64,000 bases of DNA. Origin: Rhizobium oryziradicis (lineage in GTDB: Bacteria; Pseudomonadota; Alphaproteobacteria; Rhizobiales; Rhizobiaceae). Where the stretch lies: the NCBI RefSeq assembly GCF_001939045.1, contig NZ_MKIM01000027.1:744001-808000 (forward strand), read 5' to 3'. The notes under the pieces are model-generated. The model saw nothing but the letters and a program-made list of their open reading frames with translations, had not been told where the DNA came from and made no database searches. A program made the position numbers and the translations under genes. Positions 31,314 to 38,571 of the stretch are shown here, piece after piece (the stretch's first letter is position 1; each line of letters starts with the position of its first letter).

Positions 31314-32562
31314 TTACACAGCGGGCACCGTGACCATTGCCGCCAATGGAACGGCGGTGAGCGGATCTGGCACGGCATGGTTAGCCGCGGGCTTTAGCGA
31401 AGGTGATGTGCTGATTGCCAATGGTTATTTTGGCCTGGTTGGATCGGTGCAAAGCAACACGGCTTTGACGCTGGCGCAGCCTTGGCGCGGCGGCGCGCTG
31501 AATGGTGCGGGCTATCGTCTGCGCTATCAGGGCGATGGATCGCGGATTTCTGCGCAAGCGCGGCAATTGGTTGAGTTGCTGGGCGGCTCTGGCAATCTTG
31601 AAGCCCTTGGAAGGTTGACCGCCGTTGCCAATCAGCTGCCCTATTTTACCGGCGCGGGGCAGATGGCCGCGACCAACTTCACGGCTTTTGCGCGCACGCT
31701 GCTTGGTGGTGCCGATGCGGCAACGATGCGCGCATCGCTGGGTGCGCAAGCTGCGCTTGGCTTTATGCCTATTCAGCAGGGTGGAACGGCGGATAGTGGC
31801 ACAAACAAGATTTATGTCGGTTGGGGGGCAGACGCGAGCTTAAGACTGAGGATCGACAATACTGAGTTTGGCTCCACCTGGCCCATAAAAGCCCGCGATA
31901 ACGTTGCCAAAACTGGCGACATCATGACCGGCTCATTGACCGTCAATGGCGATGTATCAACACGAAGTAACGTCAGGGTTGGTGTTGGGCAACAGTCCAG
32001 TATGCTTGAAATGCACGATACCGATGAGGGCAATCGCTACCTGCACAATAACGGTGGCGCTATCGGATTCCTCGGCAGCACTGTTAACTGGATATTCCGG
32101 GTTGGTGACAACGGGGTCGCTGTTGCTGCGGGTGAAGTCCATGCAGGTAATGCGATCCTTGGTACAGATGGCAATGTTTACGGATCAGTTTGGAATAATT
32201 GGGGTGCCGCCGACGCGTTCACCGCCATATCAACGCGGATCGACAATCGTATTGCGAGCCTGATTTCGGGATCGCTGGCGGCGTCTGGATATACAAAGCT
32301 GCAAAATGGCCTGATTATCCAGTGGGGATCTGGCGTTATCACCAATGGCAATGTGGGGATCGTGTTCCCCATTGCGTTCCCAACTGCGGCTTATGCTGTT
32401 GTGCCGGTTTCATCCGGCCCCACAGCTGACAATGCTACGCTCTATTCTGTGGCTGCCGATGGCTTGACGCAGACCGGCGTTAATCTTCGCGGGCGCGGCA
32501 CACTCGGTGGCGGTGTGTTCGCCGCTGGCCTGAATTACAATTACATCGCGATTGGACGCTAA
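31294..32562 (+). CDS. tail fibre protein with gp53-like C-terminal domain
   Basis: 422 residues; AAAGGAGG precedes the paired ATGs at 31294/31297. Residues 1-95 are an N-terminal attachment domain (VTIAANGTAVSGSGTAWLAA), the middle is a beta-helix-like fibre shaft (SLTVNGDVSTRSNVRVGVGQ), and residues about 345-422 match the gp53-like tail-fibre tip (SGYTKLQNGLIIQWGSG then IVFPIAFPTAAYAVV and NYNYIAIGR). The tip determines receptor binding. Its partner DUF4376 protein is next. Confidence 0.85.
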   Translation: MMALLSDYTAGTVTIAANGTAVSGSGTAWLAAGFSEGDVLIANGYFGLVGSVQSNTALTLAQPWRGGALNGAGYRLRYQGDGSRISAQARQLVELLGGSGNLEALGRLTAVANQLPYFTGAGQMAATNFTAFARTLLGGADAATMRASLGAQAALGFMPIQQGGTADSGTNKIYVGWGADASLRLRIDNTEFGSTWPIKARDNVAKTGDIMTGSLTVNGDVSTRSNVRVGVGQQSSMLEMHDTDEGNRYLHNNGGAIGFLGSTVNWIFRVGDNGVAVAAGEVHAGNAILGTDGNVYGSVWNNWGAADAFTAISTRIDNRIASLISGSLAASGYTKLQNGLIIQWGSGVITNGNVGIVFPIAFPTAAYAVVPVSSGPTADNATLYSVAADGLTQTGVNLRGRGTLGGGVFAAGLNYNYIAIGR

Positions 32563-32564
32563 CC

Positions 32565-33131
32565 ATGAAACTCGCACAATTTGACGCGGTTGGATTACCG
32601 CTTGCTTTCTATGACAGTGAGATCAACGCCGATACCTTGCCAGAGGATGCCGTTGAGATCACGAATGATCAATGGCAGGAGCTGATCAACAACCAAGGCC
32701 AGCGGCGCTTTCAAGATGGCGAGGTGGTGGAATATCAGCCGCCAAAGCTTGCACTGACCGGGGCAGATGTTGACCGGGAACGGGATCGACGGATCGACGC
32801 GGGCTTTGTGTTTGATGGTGTTCTCTTTCAATCCGATGAAGGATCACGCGAGAACATTGCCGGGGCAAAATCGGCGGCAACAGACGCCCTTGCCCTGGAT
32901 GCCTCATCGGGTGATTTCGGCTGGCAACGTCTGCTTGATCCTGATGCTTCGGAAACATTCAAATGGATCGCCACCGACAACAGCCTGCACCCGATGGATG
33001 CGCAAACCGTTGTCCGGTTTGGCTATGCCGCCATGGCCCACAAACAGGACATGATTTTCAAGGCCCGTGCCCTAAAGACCATGGACCCGATACCGGCAGA
33101 TTATGCCACCAACGACGCCTATTGGGTTTAG
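32565..33131 (+). CDS. DUF4376 tail-fibre-associated protein (possible fibre chaperone)
   Basis: 188 residues. The N-terminal part (AFYDSEINADTLPEDAVEIT) is a small domain of tail-fibre-assembly type. The C-terminal part (ERDRRIDAGFVFDGVLFQSD, ASSGDFGWQRLL and AAMAHKQDMIFKARALKTM) matches DUF4376, common next to phage fibres. It probably assists folding or attachment of the fibre. It is the last gene of the rightward structural block; two reverse-strand genes follow, overlapping it by 4 nt. Confidence 0.8.
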   Translation: MKLAQFDAVGLPLAFYDSEINADTLPEDAVEITNDQWQELINNQGQRRFQDGEVVEYQPPKLALTGADVDRERDRRIDAGFVFDGVLFQSDEGSRENIAGAKSAATDALALDASSGDFGWQRLLDPDASETFKWIATDNSLHPMDAQTVVRFGYAAMAHKQDMIFKARALKTMDPIPADYATNDAYWV

Positions 33132-33610
33132 GCAGCCGTTCTTGGCCGTCCCGTTGTTCTTGGCCGGTAATGGGCGTGCATGATCAGCGGATCACGGCGG
33201 CTGGCGCACAGAATGATCTTGATGGCCTCACTGATCTCTTGCCCGGCTTTGTAGTTCTTCCATGTGCGCAGAGACACCCCCACCAGATCGGCGGCCTCAT
33301 TGTTGGAAAGGCCAAGCTCCTCTTGCCACTTAGTGAGGTCTTCGCCGGTGTAGCTGCGCTGGTCCTCGGCAATCTGGGAGAGGTGATAGGCATCAATGGC
33401 CAGATCTTCACCGGCCCACTCAATCGTTGCCCCAAAATCCTCAACTGTTGCCGTCTTCCAGATCGCGTCTGATTTGAGTGGGGCCAGAAGATCGCCACCC
33501 GTGGCAATCCAGCCAATCAGGTTGACGCTGGAGCGGGTGCCATTTTGCCATTCAATGTCCAGCAGGGTGCCTGCTTTGGGCGTCACTGCTTTGATGCGGG
33601 GCATATCCAT
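33128..33610 (-). CDS. DUF2442-like plus HTH protein, antitoxin-type
   Basis: 160 residues from ATG 33610 with AAGGAGA 6 nt upstream. Residues 1-80 resemble DUF2442 (AVTPKAGTLLDIEWQNGTRS and IDAYHLSQIAE). Residues about 95-140 are an XRE-like helix-turn-helix (TKWQEELGLSNNEAADLVGV and SLRTWKNYKAG). The pair with the upstream DUF4160-like gene resembles known two-gene DUF4160/DUF2442 modules, proposed toxin-antitoxin systems. It is transcribed against the late operon and so likely expressed in the lysogen. Confidence 0.75.
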   Translation of the reverse strand: MDMPRIKAVTPKAGTLLDIEWQNGTRSSVNLIGWIATGGDLLAPLKSDAIWKTATVEDFGATIEWAGEDLAIDAYHLSQIAEDQRSYTGEDLTKWQEELGLSNNEAADLVGVSLRTWKNYKAGQEISEAIKIILCASRRDPLIMHAHYRPRTTGRPRTAA

Positions 33611-33621
33611 GGTGCTCTCCT

Positions 33622-33864
33622 TCAGGCGATTGGAAAACGAGGGTTGGTGCGGTTCCATTCTGCGGCGATCAGTTTGCGATTTTGCGCTGCCCATTCAAGG
33701 GCGGCTTCTTCTGCCTTGCGGGGCAATTTTCCTTTGAGAATTTCCAGCGTGGCAATGTCCACCAAGGCGTCGGCATCCGGGGTGATGATGTGAAAATGCG
33801 GCGGCAAATGATCGTTCGCATACACCCGAATAATGATGTTTCCGATTTGAACCAGTTTGCCCAT
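33622..33864 (-). CDS. DUF4160-family protein, toxin-type partner
   Basis: 80 residues from ATG 33864, with GAGGGG upstream. The signature RVYANDHLPPHFHI of DUF4160 is present, followed by ADALVDIATLEILKGKLPRK. It is 11 nt upstream of the DUF2442-HTH gene. DUF4160/DUF2442 pairs are widespread in mobile elements and are considered type-II-like modules; the biochemical action of DUF4160 is not established as far as I know. Its promoter overlaps an inverted repeat (33904-33928). Confidence 0.78.
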   Translation of the reverse strand: MGKLVQIGNIIIRVYANDHLPPHFHIITPDADALVDIATLEILKGKLPRKAEEAALEWAAQNRKLIAAEWNRTNPRFPIA

Positions 33865-33894
33865 GTGCCCCTCATGTCTGTGAGAAATACATAG

Positions 33895-33928
33895 GGCATT
33901 TACTGCACCATGTAAATAACACGGTGCA
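33895..33928 (-). promoter_or_regulatory. promoter/operator of the DUF4160-DUF2442 pair
   Basis: TGCACC (33904-33909) and GGTGCA (33923-33928) form an inverted repeat. On the minus strand TTTACA, a 17-bp spacer and TATGTA read toward the DUF4160 gene across this repeat. The HTH partner may bind it for autoregulation. It also lies just upstream of the divergent endolysin gene. Confidence 0.45.
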
Positions 33929-33955
33929 AATTTTACACCACAATAGGAGAGAATA

Positions 33956-34513
33956 ATGGATCGTGCGAAATTCTTCGCAGGGCTGCGCAGCGCGTTGTTT
34001 GGCGGCAGGCTCACGCAAGGGCAGGTGGATGGCATCACCGCCATTCTGGACGCATGGCAGGCAAGCCAGATGAAGGATCTGCGCTGGCTGGCCTATATGC
34101 TGGCCACGGCCTATCATGAAACGGCCAAAACCATGCAGCCAATTGCTGAATACGGCAAAGGCAAAGGCCGCAAATATGGCGTGAAGGGCAGGCACGGCCA
34201 AGTGCCCTATGGGCGCGGCTATGTGCAGCTTACATGGGATGCGAACTATGAGAATGCAGATCGTGAGCTGGGGCTTGGCGGTGCGCTTCTCGACAATTTT
34301 GATCTAGCACTTGATCAGGATTTGGCCTCGAAAATCATGTTCCTCGGCATGGAGGAGGGGTGGTTTACCGGCGCGAAACTCGGTGATTATTTCGAAGGCG
34401 AGAAAGCCGATTGGCTGAATGCCCGGCGCATCATCAACGGCATGGATCGCGCCAAGGACATTGCCGTCTATGGCCGCAAATTTTACGCGCTTTTGCAGGA
34501 GGCGGGCGCATGA
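33956..34513 (+). CDS. endolysin, glycoside hydrolase 19-like
   Basis: 185 residues with AGGAGAG upstream. LAYMLATAYHETAKTMQPIA contains the catalytic-type Glu after a His, and GRGYVQLTWDANYENADREL is the classic GH19/lysozyme-superfamily substrate loop. It hydrolyses peptidoglycan glycan strands at the end of infection. No signal peptide is seen, so it depends on the holin encoded in the next overlapping gene. Confidence 0.88.
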   Translation: MDRAKFFAGLRSALFGGRLTQGQVDGITAILDAWQASQMKDLRWLAYMLATAYHETAKTMQPIAEYGKGKGRKYGVKGRHGQVPYGRGYVQLTWDANYENADRELGLGGALLDNFDLALDQDLASKIMFLGMEEGWFTGAKLGDYFEGEKADWLNARRIINGMDRAKDIAVYGRKFYALLQEAGA

Positions 34514-34767
34514 ACACCAACACATTGCGCAATATCTTCAACACCAACCTTTTGCACAACATCATCAATAATCTGGTTTGGGCCATTCCGGTTTTGGCCC
34601 TGTTTGACTGGTCAACGCTATTTAGCGAGGCGGTGGCGCTTAAAATTGTGGCCGTCCTGGGCTTGCTTAAACTGCTGATCAACGCCCGGCGTGATGGCAT
34701 TCGCGGCATGGTCAAACCACAGCCGCCTGTGGGGTGGAAAGTGCCGGACGATGGCACCGGAAATTGA
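34510..34767 (+). CDS. holin-like membrane protein
   Basis: 85 residues from ATG 34510, overlapping the endolysin stop by 4 nt. Two hydrophobic stretches, about residues 18-34 (NNLVWAIPVLALFDW) and 42-57 (ALKIVAVLGLLKLLI), are followed by a positively charged tail (NARRDGIRGMVKP). Size, position and charge fit a class II holin that releases the endolysin. It overlaps the following DUF1515-like gene. Confidence 0.75.
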   Translation: MNTNTLRNIFNTNLLHNIINNLVWAIPVLALFDWSTLFSEAVALKIVAVLGLLKLLINARRDGIRGMVKPQPPVGWKVPDDGTGN

Positions 34768-35122
34768 CGCAAGCGTGCATCGCCAGCTTGGTGAGCTGGT
34801 GGCGGGTTTACGCGCCTTGCAAGACGACATGCGCGAGATCAAGGATGCGCAAATACGCGCAGAAGACAAATCCAACCAAAGCCGTGCGGTGGTTCATCGC
34901 CGCATGGATGAAATGGTCGGCCATGTGGGCGCGCTGGAGCGCAACATCTCCACCGTGCAGGCCGATGTGGCCGACATGAAACCCGTCACCAATGACGTGA
35001 AGCGCTGGAAGCTGATCGGCATTGGTGCCCTTGGCATGATTGGCATCGGCGGCATCGCTCTCGGTGTCAGCTTTGCCGATGTGCTCAAACGGGTTGGCGC
35101 TCTGCTGCTTGGCAGACTGTAA
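34751..35122 (+). CDS. DUF1515-like membrane-anchored coiled-coil protein (lysis module)
   Basis: 123 residues from ATG 34751. A long coiled coil (LGELVAGLRALQDDMREIKD and HRRMDEMVGHVGALERNIS) is followed by one C-terminal membrane segment (GIGALGMIGIGGIALGVSFA, about residues 90-115). This layout matches DUF1515 proteins of rhizobial phages. It may act as a second holin, antiholin or spanin-like component. It closes the late operon; a terminator follows 21 nt later. Confidence 0.75.
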   Translation: MAPEIDASVHRQLGELVAGLRALQDDMREIKDAQIRAEDKSNQSRAVVHRRMDEMVGHVGALERNISTVQADVADMKPVTNDVKRWKLIGIGALGMIGIGGIALGVSFADVLKRVGALLLGRL

Positions 35123-35142
35123 TCAAACCAGATCGAAATACC

Positions 35143-35174
35143 AAAGGCCGGGGAGCAATCTTCCGGCCTTTCTT
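35143..35174 (+). terminator. late-operon terminator
   Basis: AAAGGCCGG (35143-35151) pairs perfectly with CCGGCCTTT (35163-35171), with an 11-nt loop and a following TTTCTT. It lies 20 nt after the last lysis gene and marks the end of the late transcript, separating it from the accessory genes. Confidence 0.8.
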
Positions 35175-35265
35175 CATGCCACCGGCACGGGTGGCTGCGG
35201 TCTTGCGACCGCAACAGCGGGTGAGATTGGCGTCACGCCCCGCTTGGTAAAAAACTGAATCATTA

Positions 35266-35301
35266 CCACACCCGGCACCTGCGCAGGCGCGGGCGGTGTG
35301 G
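35266..35301 (+). promoter_or_regulatory. nested palindrome upstream of the adenine methylase gene
   Basis: CCACACC (35266-35272) and GGTGTGG (35295-35301) flank a perfect 10-bp palindrome CCTGCGCAGG (35278-35287), nearly co-centred, 22 nt before the methylase ATG. It is likely an operator or 5'-UTR structure controlling the methylase. Confidence 0.45.
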
Positions 35302-35322
35302 CAGAAAAAGTGATTCTCAACA

Positions 35323-36162
35323 ATGGAACAGACCAGTTTAAACTTCACCACGGTTCGCCCCGTATCGCCTCCAGCTGCCTATCTGGGCGGCAAACGGCAA
35401 CTGGCCGAACGTATTTCTTCCATCATCGAACAGATCCCGCACACGCTCTATGCCGAACCCTTTGTCGGCATGGGCGGCGTGTTTTTCCGCCGTAAACTCA
35501 TTCCCAAATGTGAGGTTATCAATGACCGCTCCGGCGACGTGGCAAACCTGTTTCGCATTCTGCAAAGGCATTATCAGCCGCTTATGGATCATATGCGGTT
35601 CCAGCTGTTTTCGAGGCGTGAGTTTGATAACCTCGCCGCCATGGACCCGGAAACTCTGACGGATATTGAGCGGGCAGCACGGTTTCTATACCTTCAACGC
35701 TCTGCATTTGCGGGCAAGATTGTGGGCAGACACTTTGGTGCGGATTTAACCCGCCCTGCGCGGTTCAACATGAAAAACTTACGGGGAGCGCTGGAAGAGG
35801 TCCACGACCGCCTTTGCGGCGTCACCATCGAAAACCTCGACTGGCAAGACTTCATTACCCGGTATGACCGCCCCGGCACGCTCTTTTACCTTGACCCTCC
35901 ATACTTTGGAAACGAGGGCGACTACGGCAAAGACGCCTTTAGCCGCGATCAATTCACCCAAATGGCCACCCGCCTGAAAACCATCAAAGGCCGCTTCATG
36001 ATTTCGCTCAACGACTGCGAAGGCGTGCGCGAAATCTTCAAGGATTTTCAGTTCATTCCTGTGGGCCTGACCTACACCGTGCGCGGCGGCGGCGGCAAAG
36101 ATGTGGGCGAGGTGATTATTATGGATGGCAAGAGCGAGGTTGGGAATTTGCCTCTGGGATGA
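35323..36162 (+). CDS. Dam-like (D12 class) adenine-N6 DNA methyltransferase
   Basis: 279 residues. Family features: AAYLGGKRQLAERI (SAM-binding motif of the D12 class), EPFVGMGGVFF, and the catalytic DPPY at 191-194 (LFYLDPPYFGNEGDYGKDAF). It should methylate adenine at N6 in a short DNA site, GATC-like in many relatives, though the actual site cannot be read from sequence. No restriction partner adjoins it, so it is an orphan methylase. It lies after the late terminator with its own upstream palindrome and starts the accessory zone. Confidence 0.9.
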   Translation: MEQTSLNFTTVRPVSPPAAYLGGKRQLAERISSIIEQIPHTLYAEPFVGMGGVFFRRKLIPKCEVINDRSGDVANLFRILQRHYQPLMDHMRFQLFSRREFDNLAAMDPETLTDIERAARFLYLQRSAFAGKIVGRHFGADLTRPARFNMKNLRGALEEVHDRLCGVTIENLDWQDFITRYDRPGTLFYLDPPYFGNEGDYGKDAFSRDQFTQMATRLKTIKGRFMISLNDCEGVREIFKDFQFIPVGLTYTVRGGGGKDVGEVIIMDGKSEVGNLPLG

Positions 36163-36182
36163 GGCGCGACAGACAATCGCGT

Positions 36183-36256
36183 GGGCAGTTTCGTTCTGCC
36201 CGCTGAAACTTAGGTTCTAGCCCTTCGTTAGGCTTCTTTTCGCAAAGGCTAGAACC
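36183..36256. repeat. two inverted repeats downstream of the methylase
   Basis: GGGCAG and CTGCCC (36183-36201, 7-nt loop) form one hairpin. GGTTCTAGCC (36213-36222) and GGCTAGAACC (36247-36256) form a second perfect 10-bp pair with a 24-nt loop. They probably terminate or process the methylase transcript and mark the edge of the AT-rich insertion that follows. Confidence 0.45.
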
Positions 36257-36520
36257 GAAGTATTTATATTTCAGTGCTGAATAATATTAAAATATGTTTT
36301 TATTTATAAAATTTAAAATTTTAAATCGATAAATATTCATTATAATACTGTATTTTATTTAATGTTGATTGTCATTTTCCTGGAACAGCAAAACCATCAC
36401 TGATATTGCCAAGCCGCAAATTGATTGCGTGTTCGTGGATATGGACTATCTAAAATAGAAAAAATCATATAAACGCGTGTTGATATATTAGGGTTTGTAC
36501 ATAATTCGGGGTTGGGGAAT
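36257..36520 (+). promoter_or_regulatory. AT-rich leader of the membrane-protein gene, promoter candidate
   Basis: No gene can be supported here. The DNA is extremely AT-rich (runs such as AATATTAAAATATG and TTTATAAAATTTAAAATTTT). TTGATA (36480-36485), a 16-bp spacer and TAATTC (36502-36507) form a possible promoter directly upstream of the 36521 start. AT-rich promoters of this kind are typical of horizontally acquired, xenogeneically silenced genes. Confidence 0.4.
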
Positions 36521-37639
36521 ATGCAGTTCTTGGGGTTTATAAATAGTCTAGATAAAAGAACCTCGTGGTCGTTTTTTGGGTTTCTCTTGGCAATAATATT
36601 CGGATGCACGTCATTATATACAGAATTTTTTAAAGATCAGTCTCCGAGGCTTGGTCTGGAAGTTTTGAGTAACGAGCCTGTACTTGATGTTCGAGAAAAA
36701 TTAGCAGATTTGGAGGTTTTCTATCAGTCTCAAGATATCGCAAAAAGCGGGAAAACAATTTCTGTGTTAATAGTTCGAGTTGCAAATAGAGGATCTGCAG
36801 ATATACTAAATAATTACTATGATAGTAAAGTCCCTCTTGGAATAAGGGTTGGAGTTGGTACGATCGTGAAGGCCGATGTATCTGACGCCAGTATTGACTA
36901 TTTGCGTAAGGTTGCGGTTGCAATCAAAAATGAAACAAGCGTGACCTTGGCACCTGTTATATTAGAAAAAAATGAATGGTATGTCGTAAAAATAATCGTA
37001 CTTCATAGTATAGAAAACACTCCTTTAGTAAGTTCTGAAGGAAAAATTGCTGGTCAGCGCGAAATTTCCGTTTCTTTTCCTAATGAAGAAATTTCAAAAA
37101 ACAGCTTATTATATAATGTTTTCTCAGGAAGTGTTTTGACGCAAATTATACGTGTCTTATTTTACTTTTTAGCTGGGGTATTCTTGTTGTTTTTTATTTT
37201 GATTCTGCCATCAGAAATCATTAACTCCTATCAAAAAAGCAGACGGAAAAAACAGGTCGCGCGGTTCAAGGAAAAGTCAAAATATCCGATCTCACAATTT
37301 GATGAATTTATATTTTCCGCCTATGTGCGCCGAGGATTAAAAGAGGTCAAAATGCTAATATCAATGGCGCAAAGTGAGGACTATCTTAGGAAATTTAGCG
37401 ATGTTTGGTATGGTGGTTGGTTTACAGACGAAACTAGAGATTCACTACCTATGTCGGAATCCGAACGAGAGTTGTCGAGCCGTAGGCATAATCTAAAGCC
37501 TAGAGAGGTAATGATTTTCGATGAAATGCGCTCAAATTCATTCATCGAGCAAAAAAATGGCATTTGGGAAGCCGTACCCGACCGATTGAACGTTGCTACT
37601 TCGTTCCTCAAATATATTGAAATAGCTGATGGAGGTTAA
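36521..37639 (+). CDS. AT-rich two-TM membrane protein of unknown function
   Basis: 372 residues from ATG 36521 (GGGGA 4 nt upstream; TTG 36512 is an alternative). Membrane segment 1 is at about 16-36 (WSFFGFLLAIIFGCTSLYTE). Residues about 45-195 form a beta-rich domain between the membranes (TISVLIVRVANRGSADILNN and AVAIKNETSVTLAPVILEKN). Segment 2 is about 208-230, then a basic cytoplasmic stretch (KSRRKKQVARFKEKSK) and a 125-residue C-terminal domain. No known family is recognised. The base composition differs sharply from the rest of the phage, and it stands between a methylase and a toxin-antitoxin pair, so a defence or exclusion role is the leading inference. Confidence 0.7.
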   Translation: MQFLGFINSLDKRTSWSFFGFLLAIIFGCTSLYTEFFKDQSPRLGLEVLSNEPVLDVREKLADLEVFYQSQDIAKSGKTISVLIVRVANRGSADILNNYYDSKVPLGIRVGVGTIVKADVSDASIDYLRKVAVAIKNETSVTLAPVILEKNEWYVVKIIVLHSIENTPLVSSEGKIAGQREISVSFPNEEISKNSLLYNVFSGSVLTQIIRVLFYFLAGVFLLFFILILPSEIINSYQKSRRKKQVARFKEKSKYPISQFDEFIFSAYVRRGLKEVKMLISMAQSEDYLRKFSDVWYGGWFTDETRDSLPMSESERELSSRRHNLKPREVMIFDEMRSNSFIEQKNGIWEAVPDRLNVATSFLKYIEIADGG

Positions 37640-37871
37640 ATATCTCAAGGTCGATTTAACATACGCTTTTTATGGCATGGTGTAGTTCTCCAGGGGTGCA
37701 GGCTATAGTTTTGAAATAATTTCAGCATTCGGGACTGTTTAAGAGTTCATCGCCGACACTGGGCGCGTCCGAGACGGCCTCAAGTTCAAGATTCTCAAGA
37801 TTATTAGATTGGTCTTTATTTTTTAAAGTGCAATTTCAATGGGCAATTCTCCCAATCGTTTCGCTCATTGC

Positions 37872-38189
37872 TCAGATACCAGCGGCCTTGCGCAGCGCCT
37901 CATTCATTTTGCCGCGCCAGTCTTTGCCGGATGCCTTGAAAGCCTCCAGCACATCTGGTTCCAGCCGAAGTGTCACTGGCACCAACGGTTTTTCCACCTT
38001 GGGGCGTCCACGGGTTTTGCGCGCATTGGTCAGGCTTTCAAAGAGCGAGGCTGGAAGAACATCCTTTGCCGGGCGCATGTTGGCAAGGTCTTCGTCGGTC
38101 AGCTCCGGGCTATCAACTGCGTCCCAATCTTCTTGCGTATAGCCGTTGCCCGGCTCAAAACTGGTCTTGGTTGGATGTTTAGTGCCCAT
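37872..38189 (-). CDS. brnA: BrnA-like antitoxin
   Basis: 105 residues from ATG 38189, overlapping the toxin gene end. The C-terminal ribbon-helix-helix (PVTLRLEPDVLEAFKASGKD followed by WRGKMNEALRKAAGI) is typical of BrnA/DUF4415 antitoxins. The N-terminal half is acidic and probably wraps the toxin. BrnA neutralises BrnT and represses the operon. The gene order toxin then antitoxin is the normal one for this family. Downstream, 37640-37871 holds no further gene I can support. Confidence 0.85.
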   Translation of the reverse strand: MGTKHPTKTSFEPGNGYTQEDWDAVDSPELTDEDLANMRPAKDVLPASLFESLTNARKTRGRPKVEKPLVPVTLRLEPDVLEAFKASGKDWRGKMNEALRKAAGI

Positions 38190-38433
38190 CAAGAACCTTC
38201 CTTTCTTTGGCGCTGGCGGGGCGAAAGCTGATGATGGACATTGCTTCCGTGCCAAGCGTTGCGAAAATCACCACAGCCGTTCCATCTGCATAATAGCCTA
38301 TGGCTTTCATGCGCTTAGAGTGGCTGGCGTCAATAACTGCCGTTTCCCATTCGAAATGCACCACATCGGCAAAGTCGAAGCCGTGCTTATGCAAATTGGC
38401 CAGCCGCTTCGGCTCATCCCAGATAATCCTCAT
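38179..38433 (-). CDS. brnT: BrnT-like toxin (RelE-fold ribonuclease)
   Basis: 84 residues from ATG 38433; a GTG at 38448 is possible. Family signature: IIWDEPKRLANLHKHGFDFA, then FEWETAVIDASHSKRMKAIG and ISFRPASAKERK. BrnT is a RelE-superfamily RNase first characterised in Brucella, inhibiting growth until bound by BrnA. In a prophage the pair favours retention of the element or aborts infection by other phages. It is transcribed leftward, divergent from the type IIG enzyme gene. Confidence 0.88.
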   Translation of the reverse strand: MRIIWDEPKRLANLHKHGFDFADVVHFEWETAVIDASHSKRMKAIGYYADGTAVVIFATLGTEAMSIISFRPASAKERKVLDGH

Positions 38434-38571
38434 CGAATTTTCGTACACCTAAAATAATCAGAGAGCAAGAATAAAAGTACACGGAAAATAGCAAAATCGA
38501 ATAGCCTTGTCGTCACAACTTTGACAGTCCATAAATGCCGCCACACGCATTTAGGGGATCAAAAGATTATT

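Noticed and set aside
37828-38231. Overlapping plus-strand frames opposite brnA
   Set aside because: They are shadows of the BrnA antitoxin gene, which has an RHH domain and proper toxin coupling.
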